Shown piece by piece: positions 1-7,901 of a stretch of DNA of 64,000 nucleotides. Source of the DNA: Bacteroides sp. MSB163 (lineage in GTDB: Bacteria > Bacteroidota > Bacteroidia > Bacteroidales > Bacteroidaceae); NCBI RefSeq assembly GCF_036416795.1, contig NZ_CP143867.1:6068001-6132000 (forward strand), in the 5' to 3' direction. The notes under the pieces are model-generated. The model was given only the letters and a program-made list of their open reading frames with translations. It did no database searches and was not told where the DNA came from. The number at the start of each line of letters is the position of its first letter. Positions within the stretch are counted from its first letter, which is position 1. A program made the translations under genes and the position numbers.

Positions 1-2518
1 CTTCCACATTCAGTTCCGGATCTCTCATTTTCTCCTCTACCAGAGATTTAAAACGAGAGACAAAATCTTTATCAATATCACAGATATTCTCTTTCGCCAA
101 TGTCTGATTATCACCGAAGAACTGACGAAGCTGTCGACGGGAATCTATCAGATTCCGGATACGGGACAGTAACAACTGAGAATTGAAAGGCTTGGATATA
201 TAAGAGTCAGCACCACCATTATATCCCTGAATGCGTTGTTCGTCAAGTGAACATGCTGTAAGAAGAATCACGGGAATGTGACAAGTCTGCAATTCGGTTT
301 TCAACCTCCGGCAACACTCTATCCCGTCCATACCAGGCATCATGACGTCGGAAACAATCACATCGGGAACGTATTTCATTGCGAGACGAATCCCTGTAGC
401 AGCTTCCGATGCATCCAGCACATGATATTCTTCAGCAAGTAGTGTTTTTACGTAATTGCGAATATCGGCATTATCGTCAATAACCAACACTGTCGGGCGA
501 TCTGCAGTTTTCGTGTCTTCCTCATCCAAGGGCAAATCCGTTTCTATCAATGTAGCAGAGACTTCCGCTTCCTCAGTGGGAAGAGTAACAACCGTAGGAT
601 GATACAGAGAAACACTCTGCGCCGGAAAAAGAACAGTAAAAGTCGCTCCTTTTTCATTGCTATGGGCAGTGATCTGTCCGCCATGCATCTCTACGAAGGC
701 ACGGACAAGCGCTAATCCGATACCTGTACCGGCCTGATGTCCGTCTATCTGGTAGAAGCGTTCAAAGATAGCATCTACCTCTTTGGGAGAAATATGGCTA
801 CCTGAGTTAAATACAGAGAAACGGTAATTAGCCGTTTCCGCCTCCAGCTTAACCACTATTTTTCCATTTTCGGGTGTATATTTCACAGCATTGGATAGCA
901 AATTGAAATAGATACGCTCCATCTTCTCACTATCCGCCATCATGCGGAAATCGGTGTCAGGTGTAGCTTCAAAAGAGAAAGAGATATGCTTTTTCAACAA
1001 CGCCATACGGAAAGAATCATTCCAGCCGCGGAAACTACTTAAAAAATCGAATGGTTCCAAATGAAGTTCCATCCGCCCGTTCTCTACCTTACGGAAATCA
1101 AGAATTTGATTAACAAGACGAAGAAGGATGTTAGCATTCTTCTTCATCAGTTCCAGTAACTGATGCGGATGCTCTCCAAGAGATTTATCGGCAAGAAGCT
1201 GGTTGATAGGATCTGCTATCAATGTCAACGGAGTGCGGAAATCGTGAGAAACATTCGTGAAGAATACCAGTTTGGCATGGGTGGCCTCTTCCAGTTCGCG
1301 AGAAAGCTGTTCCAACTGTTCTTTCTGCTGAATGAGCTGCTCCTTCTGTTGCGTTAACTGTTGCTTCTGTTCTTCCAACTTCTCCTTCTGTCGGGACAGT
1401 TCACGATTCAGGCGGTTTTTGGTACGCAAAGAAAGATAAACGGCAACCAATAAACCGATTACCAATAAAAGTACCAATAAGCTGCCATATAATATGACTT
1501 GCTGCGTAGCGTAACGATCAAGGAACTGACTCATCTTTCCATTCATCGTTTCTATTTTTTCATCAAGGGTAGCAATATGCGAGGTCTGCATCTGCATAAT
1601 CTGTGCATTGGTAGCATCTACAACAGAAGTACTCAATATGGTTTCACGAGGGAAATCCCGCTTATTCAGGATATCCATCGCCATCTGTATCACGCGGTCA
1701 CCGCCGGTAGGATAAATAAACGTGGCATCCAGTTGACCATTCAGCACTTGTTCTACGCCATACCCTTCACCGGGCAAAGCATCCGTACCGATAAAGCACA
1801 TTTCTTCTGCCCTACCCTGCCGCTCAGCAACATCATAAGCCCCTGCCGCCATTCGGTCGTTCTGTGCAAACACTACATCTATTTCAGGAAAACGCGCCAA
1901 AAGAGTATCCATCTTCTCTCCAGCCTCAGAGCGCAGCCAGCCGGCATCTTCACGTGCCAGAAGCTGAATGCCGGGATAAGGAGATATGGCGGCAACAAAT
2001 CCCTGATGACGGTCCATGGCCGGTGTAGAACCTGTCAAACCGGCTATCTCCACAACGTTTCCTTGTCCATGAAGCATATTAGCAACATAGTTCCCTATTG
2101 CTTTTCCTAACTCATAGTTGTCAGCACCTATATAAGCGGTATATTTATCAGAAAGTATCTTGCGGTCGAAAACAATGACGGGGATGCCGCGGTCGTATGC
2201 TTCTTCCACCACCGGGGTAATGGGGGCGGCTTCGTTGGGTGCAACTACAAGCAAGTCCACTCCTTCTTTGATGAAATTACGGATATCTTTTATCTGTTCT
2301 GCATTATCATCTTTTACCGTACGAATATCAATTTCCACTCCGTCATAGAAAAGTGCCTCGCGCAACATTTCATTGTTCATCTGATGTCGCCATTCATCAT
2401 CGCTGCACTGGGACACCCCGATACGGAAACGCGCTTCGCGATGGGTACACGAAGCCAGCAGTCCTCCAATAAAAACCGGTATAAATATCAACAGCCAATA
2501 AATTCTTCTCATTTTCAT
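1..2518 (-). CDS. Hybrid two-component sensor/regulator with periplasmic sugar-binding sensor (partial, 3' end outside window)
   Basis: One-protein two-component system that should sense a monosaccharide in the periplasm and switch on the neighbouring fructan locus. Visible order: lipoprotein-like signal ending in LLASC, a periplasmic-binding-protein domain (about residues 30-320), a membrane segment near 340, a Gln/Glu-rich coiled coil, the histidine kinase box VSHDFRTPL (His about 425), an ATPase domain, then a receiver with SDVMMPG (Asp about 724). The expected AraC-type DNA-binding domain lies beyond position 1. The ATG at 2518 is chosen because it precedes the signal; a second ATG is at 2512. 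The architecture is that of the fructose-binding regulator BT1754 of B. thetaiotaomicron. Fructose as ligand is inferred from that and from the context. Confidence 0.93.
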   Translation of the reverse strand, partial: MKMRRIYWLLIFIPVFIGGLLASCTHREARFRIGVSQCSDDEWRHQMNNEMLREALFYDGVEIDIRTVKDDNAEQIKDIRNFIKEGVDLLVVAPNEAAPITPVVEEAYDRGIPVIVFDRKILSDKYTAYIGADNYELGKAIGNYVANMLHGQGNVVEIAGLTGSTPAMDRHQGFVAAISPYPGIQLLAREDAGWLRSEAGEKMDTLLARFPEIDVVFAQNDRMAAGAYDVAERQGRAEEMCFIGTDALPGEGYGVEQVLNGQLDATFIYPTGGDRVIQMAMDILNKRDFPRETILSTSVVDATNAQIMQMQTSHIATLDEKIETMNGKMSQFLDRYATQQVILYGSLLVLLLVIGLLVAVYLSLRTKNRLNRELSRQKEKLEEQKQQLTQQKEQLIQQKEQLEQLSRELEEATHAKLVFFTNVSHDFRTPLTLIADPINQLLADKSLGEHPHQLLELMKKNANILLRLVNQILDFRKVENGRMELHLEPFDFLSSFRGWNDSFRMALLKKHISFSFEATPDTDFRMMADSEKMERIYFNLLSNAVKYTPENGKIVVKLEAETANYRFSVFNSGSHISPKEVDAIFERFYQIDGHQAGTGIGLALVRAFVEMHGGQITAHSNEKGATFTVLFPAQSVSLYHPTVVTLPTEEAEVSATLIETDLPLDEEDTKTADRPTVLVIDDNADIRNYVKTLLAEEYHVLDASEAATGIRLAMKYVPDVIVSDVMMPGMDGIECCRRLKTELQTCHIPVILLTACSLDEQRIQGYNGGADSYISKPFNSQLLLSRIRNLIDSRRQLRQFFGDNQTLAKENICDIDKDFVSRFKSLVEEKMRDPELNVE

Positions 2519-2562
2519 TGCATTAGGTCAAAGTATCAGAGAAGAGGATATTCCTTCTCTCC

Positions 2563-4032
2563 TTAATATTTATATTTGCGGCTGAAACGGACCACAAAAT
2601 CAATATTCTCCTGAATTAATTGCCGCCCACGTTCAGGGCCTTGCAGCGAATTAATCTGTGCATCAGGCAGCATTCGGTGTTCCAACAGATAGTGAAGCAT
2701 TTCTTTTGATACCATTTCCGGTTCAACAAGAAGTCTGATGGCCTTCCTCTTCGCCCAATCCGGATTATAATAAGGATTACGCTCATCCTTTATATAAAGA
2801 GCACCATCGGGAAGAATAGAAAGTTGCCCGTCCGGAAGAATAAAGACTGCAATATTCCCCTCATCTTTCATCCCTTCCGGCGCCACAAAGTCCGGAGCAA
2901 ATCCAATATGCTTATCCAACCATTGCATCAAATCTTCATGGCCTGCAAAGTAAATCAACGGATCGTTTCCGGTCACTTGCAACAATTTATCATACAATTC
3001 CCGGTCGCTCGCTTTCTTCTCTTCCTGTTCCTCACGCATCTTATAAAAATCTTCAGCATCCTCAATCCATGAGGTTGTACCGCAGACTTGCCAGTTACCG
3101 CTATCATAAAAAGCCAGTGAAGCGACCAATCCGTTATGCTTCTCCAAAATGTCATCCTGCAAAGAATCCATGGATGAACGATCTATTGTATAGACAATTC
3201 CATCCACACTTTCCACGATAAGTACATCCGCATCATATCCCCTCAATAAATACAGATTATAGGGCAAACATTTCATGCCGGCCAGCAACTCCGCTTCCCG
3301 GTCCATTCCCTTATTCTTCAGTATATACTGCGCCCATTCGGGCACAGTCAATGCCAAAGGACCTATTTTAGAACAAATTGCCAAATAAGACACTACAGCA
3401 TAATCCCTTACGTCATCATCTTCCAGCATTTTGGAGAATTCTTCGTCCACTTCATCTTGATGATCCCATTCACGTTCGTCCTGCAACAGATAGGCGCTTC
3501 TGTAAAACTGCGCGCACCAGTCTTTCAACAGATAGAAGTCTTCAAACCATTCGGGCTTATACATTTTTTCCACCAACTCTGTATTGATGGGCGCATTCTC
3601 AAATTCTTTATCCAACAGGGTATAGAGCTTATCCGCCAATTGCATCAGTCCCGGATTTTCAGGATTGATAAAAGTACCTTTCTGATATTGCTGTACGCCC
3701 ATCCAGATGAGGAAACAAATATCTTCCGGATTTATTTCATCCACATAATATCGCGACTCATCCACGTCATAGAAAGGCAGATATTTGCCGTACATTTCCT
3801 TATGGACCGCAACAAAAGCACGCCATATCCCCACATCAGAAATAACATCTTCAAAATAAAAGGTTATGAGTTTTGCCAGATTGTGCTGTTCAAATTCTGT
3901 TAGTATGTCATTAAGGCCGGCAAAGCGTATATAATCATGTATTTTGTTAGCCAGCTTCACATAATAGGCATCCGAAGCTGACGCAACCGCAAACCAATGC
4001 CCTAATCTCCATTCACTGCCGATAATCTTCAT
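2563..4032 (-). CDS. Conserved hypothetical protein, 489 aa (possibly DUF3843-like)
   Basis: Soluble, acidic and aromatic-rich protein with no signal peptide or membrane segment and no catalytic motif that I recognise. It lies 44 bp upstream of the sensor kinase on the same strand, so the two may be co-transcribed. A TATATTTG promoter element (4084-4091, minus strand) precedes it. The length and the opening GSEWRLGHWF recall a Bacteroides family of unknown function, possibly DUF3843, but I cannot confirm this. No role in fructan use can be read from the sequence. Confidence 0.8.
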   Translation of the reverse strand: MKIIGSEWRLGHWFAVASASDAYYVKLANKIHDYIRFAGLNDILTEFEQHNLAKLITFYFEDVISDVGIWRAFVAVHKEMYGKYLPFYDVDESRYYVDEINPEDICFLIWMGVQQYQKGTFINPENPGLMQLADKLYTLLDKEFENAPINTELVEKMYKPEWFEDFYLLKDWCAQFYRSAYLLQDEREWDHQDEVDEEFSKMLEDDDVRDYAVVSYLAICSKIGPLALTVPEWAQYILKNKGMDREAELLAGMKCLPYNLYLLRGYDADVLIVESVDGIVYTIDRSSMDSLQDDILEKHNGLVASLAFYDSGNWQVCGTTSWIEDAEDFYKMREEQEEKKASDRELYDKLLQVTGNDPLIYFAGHEDLMQWLDKHIGFAPDFVAPEGMKDEGNIAVFILPDGQLSILPDGALYIKDERNPYYNPDWAKRKAIRLLVEPEMVSKEMLHYLLEHRMLPDAQINSLQGPERGRQLIQENIDFVVRFSRKYKY

Positions 4033-4141
4033 TGCAATTTAATTTTATCTGTTCGTTCATGCAGGAATAATCTGCAACGATGACAAATATACTTCCAAAA
4101 TGCGAAACAGCAAAGCATTGAAGATAAATTCGGATGATAGT

Positions 4142-4443
4142 TTAATAGTTCAGCCCAAACTGCCACAATGGAATCACATTCATGTAACCGGATTCAATAT
4201 CATCTTTTACAACGTATCCTTTCTCAACACCTTATAGAAATCTTCCGCAGTCACATATAAGGCTTCATTCCGGTTCAGATTTTCTTTAATATATTGAAGG
4301 ACCAATGTCGTTTTTCCAACGCCACGCGGACCTACCAGTCCAATCATCCGGTTATCCCAATTGATACGGGAATACATGTAACGATGAAAATCAACATGGG
4401 TTTCACGCAACAATTTATCAAAAGTAATCTGAAGTTTCTCCAT
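4142..4443 (-). pseudogene. Internally deleted AAA ATPase (DUF4143-type) gene
   Basis: The first 70 or so residues are the start of an AAA ATPase with an intact Walker A (GPRGVGKTT) followed by LYVTAEDFY. The reading then goes out of frame and stops at 4207. In another frame, 4142-4225 encodes the usual C-terminus of the same family, ending IPLWQFGLNY then a stop. The middle, normally about 300 residues with Walker B and DUF4143, is missing. The start MEKLQITF at 4443 and a TATCTTTG promoter (4458-4465, minus) survive. This is a gutted gene, not a functional short protein. Confidence 0.85.
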
Positions 4444-4474
4444 AATAATATTTGGGGCAAAGATAAAAAACAAA

Positions 4475-4525
4475 TTGCACCATAATAGTGCAATTTATTA
4501 GATATTTTGCACTATTAGAGTGCAA
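4475..4525. promoter_or_regulatory. Two palindromes upstream of the gutted ATPase gene
   Basis: TTGCAC-N7-GTGCAA occurs twice, at 4475-4493 and 4507-4525, 32 bp apart. The second is extended by TT and AA. The first lies just upstream of the TATCTTTG element of the ATPase remnant. They look like paired operator sites for a dimeric regulator. The regulator is unknown. Confidence 0.55.
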
Positions 4526-4552
4526 AACATCTAATTGTAATCTTTCGGAAAC

Positions 4553-5440
4553 TCAGGCCAACCTGCTCTTAAAAGCAAACGGCAATTCCGGCATGGCCCC
4601 ACTCTGTGTACAAACATAGGCGGAGACTTCCACAGCCAGTTTATGCGCTTCGGTAACAGGTTTCCCACTAAGTATAGCAGATGTAAAAGCAGCAGTAAAA
4701 GAATCACCTGCCCCCACAGTATCGGCAACAGGAACTTTCGGTGTATCCTGATAAGATACTACACCCGGAGTAAATACATAACTGCCATTGGTTCCACAAG
4801 TCAGAATCAGCATCTTCAGATTATATTTAGCCAAAAGTATCCAGCATTTATCCTGTAAATCAATACCCGGATAACCGAAGATACGACTGATAGTAACCAG
4901 TTCCTCATCATTTATTTTAAGTATATTGCAGCGGCGCATAGATTCGCAGAGTATTTCTTTCGTATAGAATCCCTGACGAAGATTGATATCGAAAATCTTG
5001 ATCTGATCTTCTCCAGCAGGCATGGTGTCCAGAAAACGTTGAATAGTAGCACGACTCACGGGACTGCGCTGAGCCAGCGAACCGAAACAAACAGCACGGG
5101 TGGAAAGGGCCAGACGCTTCAAATCATCCGTAAAAGGAATATTATCCCAAGCTACCCCCTCTTTAATCTCATAACAGGGAACCCCCACAGCATCAAGAGT
5201 TACCTGTACCGTACCAGTAGGATAATCCACTTGCTCGATCTGACAAGTCAGTTTCTTTTGGGCAAAAACATCCAATATTTCTTGTCCGTCAACATCACGT
5301 CCCACTGCACTCACTACACGACTATCAAAACCAAACTGTGATACATGATAAGCGAAATTGGCAGGCGCACCACCTATTTTCTTTCCTTCGGGCAGCACAT
5401 CCCAGAGTGCTTCCCCCATTCCTACGATGATTTTATTCAT
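4553..5440 (-). CDS. PfkB-family fructokinase
   Basis: Phosphorylates cytoplasmic fructose with ATP, feeding it into glycolysis. The 295-residue sequence is a full PfkB fold: GGAPANFA near residue 23 (sugar-binding region) and the anion-hole signature DTVGAGDSF with catalytic Asp about 246. No signal peptide, so cytosolic. It is downstream of and co-oriented with the permease, separated by a 62-bp gap filled mainly with heptamer repeats. It corresponds in position and type to BT1757 of the B. thetaiotaomicron fructan locus. Fructose specificity is inferred from context, since PfkB kinases share these motifs. Confidence 0.92.
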   Translation of the reverse strand: MNKIIVGMGEALWDVLPEGKKIGGAPANFAYHVSQFGFDSRVVSAVGRDVDGQEILDVFAQKKLTCQIEQVDYPTGTVQVTLDAVGVPCYEIKEGVAWDNIPFTDDLKRLALSTRAVCFGSLAQRSPVSRATIQRFLDTMPAGEDQIKIFDINLRQGFYTKEILCESMRRCNILKINDEELVTISRIFGYPGIDLQDKCWILLAKYNLKMLILTCGTNGSYVFTPGVVSYQDTPKVPVADTVGAGDSFTAAFTSAILSGKPVTEAHKLAVEVSAYVCTQSGAMPELPFAFKSRLA

Positions 5441-5443
5441 GAT

Positions 5444-5496
5444 ATGATTTATGATTTATGATTTATGATTTATGATTTATGATTTATGATTTATGA
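5444..5496. repeat. Tandem heptamer ATGATTT, 7 copies
   Basis: Seven perfect copies of ATGATTT (5444-5492) plus a partial copy fill almost the whole gap between the permease stop and the fructokinase start. On the transcribed minus strand they read AAATCAT, directly before the fructokinase ATG. Perfect heptamers can change copy number by slippage, which would alter the leader length of the kinase gene. Confidence 0.95.
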
Positions 5497-5502
5497 AAAC
5501 TA

Positions 5503-6663
5503 TTATTTTTTTATCTTCAAAGTATAGTACAGCAAATAAAGTACTCCGACAGTCATCACGGCTACTGCACCGCTTTGTCCTACGGCATCACTTGCCAATC
5601 CCATTGCCAACGGAAAAACAGTTCCACCAAAAAGTCCCATTATCATCAGACCGGAAACTTCATTCTTCTTGCCGGGCATATACAGCAACGCCTGTGAGAA
5701 GACAATCGAAAAGATATTCGAGTTTCCGTAACCTATCAGCGCAATGCAAATATAAATAGATGTTTTTGAATGGAAAGCAAAAAGTCCAATCATTGCCAGT
5801 AACATCATAAAACTACTGATAGCAAAGAACGATTTAGCATTCATCTTCCTCAAAATAAAAGAACCTGTGAAGCAACCTGCCGTACGGAAAATGAAGTATA
5901 GACTGGTAGCAAACGCAGCGTCATCCAATCCCATACCCAAACGCTCCATTAGAATCTTAGGAGCAGTAGTATTCGTACCTACATCGATTCCTACATGGCA
6001 CATGATACCGACGAAAGAAAGCAAAACAAACGGCTTACCCAATAAAGCCAAACACTCACCGAACGTAGAAGGTTTTCCTTCCTCTTTCTCCTCGGCAATC
6101 TGTGTCTGTCCCAACAATAAAACGGCTATCACGGCTATCATCATATAAATAGGGAACAGTACACGCCAACCCAAACCGAACGACGGAATGGCCTGTGTAG
6201 CTCCCCACATAGCAATGTAAGGTGCAAGAAACGAAGCAATCGCCTTTACAAATTGTCCGAAGGTAAGGCTACTTGCCAGCCGGTCACCTCTCACGATGTT
6301 GGAAAGCAGCGGATTCAGTGAAGTCTGCATCAATGCATTGCCGATACCTAATAAAGAGAAAGAAAGCAGCATCAACATATAGCTATCACCAAAAACAGGC
6401 AATAACAACGAAGCAAAGGTCACAACCAAACTAAGGAGTACCGTCTTTTTTTGTCCGATACGGCTCATCAACATACCTGTCGGCACAGAGAAGATCAGGA
6501 ACCAAAAGAAAACCAGCGAGGGAAAGATGTTAGCCTGAGAATCAGTCAGACCCAAATCTGCTTTTACATAGTTGGAGGCGATGCCCACCAGATCCACAAA
6601 TCCCATAGCGAAAAAGCAGAGCATCACAGGGATCAGCTTGGATAACGAAGAATTAGATTTCAT
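5503..6663 (-). CDS. MFS sugar permease (fucose/glucose permease type)
   Basis: Inner-membrane proton-linked sugar transporter, expected to bring fructose from periplasm to cytosol. The 386 residues form about 12 hydrophobic segments. The loop MSRIGQKKTVLLS between segments 2 and 3 is the MFS signature loop. It is the first gene of a permease-fructokinase pair and matches BT1758 in position. The ATG at 6663 is followed by a basic-serine stretch and the first membrane helix, and the shared locus element ends 29 bp upstream. The substrate is inferred from the locus. Confidence 0.9.
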   Translation of the reverse strand: MKSNSSLSKLIPVMLCFFAMGFVDLVGIASNYVKADLGLTDSQANIFPSLVFFWFLIFSVPTGMLMSRIGQKKTVLLSLVVTFASLLLPVFGDSYMLMLLSFSLLGIGNALMQTSLNPLLSNIVRGDRLASSLTFGQFVKAIASFLAPYIAMWGATQAIPSFGLGWRVLFPIYMMIAVIAVLLLGQTQIAEEKEEGKPSTFGECLALLGKPFVLLSFVGIMCHVGIDVGTNTTAPKILMERLGMGLDDAAFATSLYFIFRTAGCFTGSFILRKMNAKSFFAISSFMMLLAMIGLFAFHSKTSIYICIALIGYGNSNIFSIVFSQALLYMPGKKNEVSGLMIMGLFGGTVFPLAMGLASDAVGQSGAVAVMTVGVLYLLYYTLKIKK

Positions 6664-6691
6664 TGTTGTATGGTATTAATTTAAGTATTTC

Positions 6692-6725
6692 TTGCTCGGG
6701 AAAGCACGTTGCAAAGGAAGCGAAT
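6692..6725 (-). promoter_or_regulatory. Shared fructan-locus promoter element, copy 1 (permease)
   Basis: Nearly the same 34-35 bp occurs here and at 9740-9774, each 28-36 bp before a minus-strand gene. It contains CTCGGGAAAGCA (6695-6706), which is part of an imperfect dyad TGCT-N6-AGCA, and the block GCAAAGGAAGCGAATA. Read on the minus strand the latter gives TTCCTTTGC, a weak form of the Bacteroides -7 box. A TGATACA site (6771-6777), also found twice before susC, lies further upstream and may be where the sensor/regulator binds. Confidence 0.65.
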
Positions 6726-6868
6726 ATCAAGGCAACAGGATAACAATCTTGTTACAAAGAGTGGCAATTATGATACAAGAATGTTTTTTAAGCGCATTTC
6801 AAGGGCATTATTTCTCTTTTTAGCTACATTTGTGGAAAATTATCCAAAGAAACTTTTTAAACAACAAT

Positions 6869-7741
6869 ATGGAAACACTCTTTAATGGACGACTCAGCAT
6901 TGAAGTCTCTGCACATGGAGCAGAGCTATGCAGTATTTTTTCTAACGGAAAAGAATATCTATGGCAGGCAGATCCTGCATTCTGGAAACGCCATTCGCCA
7001 GTACTCTTCCCGATTGTAGGAAGCGTATGGGAGAATAAATATCGAAACGAAGGCACCACTTATGTCCTCACTCAGCATGGATTTGCCCGCGACATGGAGT
7101 TCACACTGATATCCGAGGAAAACGATGAAGTCCGCTACCAGCTTGTCAGCAACGAAGAAACGCTCAAGAAATATCCTTTCCCATTCCGTCTCACCATCGG
7201 CTATCGCATTCGCGAGAAGAAGGTCGATGTCATGTGGGAAGTAGAGAATACCGGGGAGAAGGAAATGCACTTCCAGATTGGTGCACATCCGGCATTCTAC
7301 TATCCGGATTTCGATGCCGAAACGCAAGAACGGGGGTTCTTCGGTTTCAATAAGAAAAGCGGACTGAAATACATACTTATTTCTGAAAAAGGATGTGCCG
7401 ACCCGGACACCCAATATCCTCTGAAACTGACAAACGATTTGTTGCCATTGGATACACATACATTTGACAAAGATGCACTTATATTGGAGGGAAGCCAGGT
7501 GCGGCGGGTTACTCTATATAACAAGGAAAAATCCCCTTATCTCAGCCTCCATTTCGATGCACCTGTTGTCGGACTGTGGTCGCCACCTGCCAAAAATGCC
7601 CCGTTTGTCTGTATTGAACCATGGTACGGTCGTTGCGACAAAGCACATTATACAGGAGAGTATAAAGATAAGGATTGGATACAGCATCTGCAACCCGAAG
7701 AGATATTCAGGGGAAAATATACCATTGAAATAGAAGAATAA
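6869..7741 (+). CDS. Aldose 1-epimerase family protein (LacX-like)
   Basis: Interconverts sugar anomers, or acts on a related hexose derivative, in the cytosol. The 290-residue protein has the galactose-mutarotase fold pattern: FPIVGSVW, QHGFARDMEF with the conserved His-Gly-Phe-Ala-Arg, and HPAFYYP. I take METLFNG at 6869 as the start, because the upstream GTG/ATG options fall next to the promoter TACATTTG (6825-6832). It is divergent from the permease and convergent with the GH32 gene. Such a gene is not part of the classic B. thetaiotaomicron fructan set as I know it. Confidence 0.85.
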   Translation: METLFNGRLSIEVSAHGAELCSIFSNGKEYLWQADPAFWKRHSPVLFPIVGSVWENKYRNEGTTYVLTQHGFARDMEFTLISEENDEVRYQLVSNEETLKKYPFPFRLTIGYRIREKKVDVMWEVENTGEKEMHFQIGAHPAFYYPDFDAETQERGFFGFNKKSGLKYILISEKGCADPDTQYPLKLTNDLLPLDTHTFDKDALILEGSQVRRVTLYNKEKSPYLSLHFDAPVVGLWSPPAKNAPFVCIEPWYGRCDKAHYTGEYKDKDWIQHLQPEEIFRGKYTIEIEE

Positions 7742-7771
7742 AGGAGAAACAGAACAATTTCTTGTTCTTCC

Positions 7772-7877
7772 CCGGACCCGGTCCGTATCAAAGCCGTACC
7801 TGGTCCGTATCTGGTCCAAACGCTTAGGTACGGAGCAGCTACGGAGCGGGTACGGCTTTGATACGGACCGGGTACAG
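7772..7877. repeat. Inverted array with exact 11-bp period between convergent genes
   Basis: CCGTA (first copy CCGGA) starts at 7772, 7783, 7794 and 7805. TACGG (last copy TACAG) starts at 7829, 7840, 7851, 7862 and 7873. Every step is exactly 11 bp. The outer parts form a perfect 25-bp inverted repeat (7776-7800 with 7849-7873). It lies between the ends of the epimerase and GH32 genes, so it may act as a two-way terminator, but the regular 11-bp phasing goes beyond a simple hairpin. Confidence 0.9.
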
Positions 7878-7901
7878 AAAAGGAGGAAATATAGAACAAT
7901 C

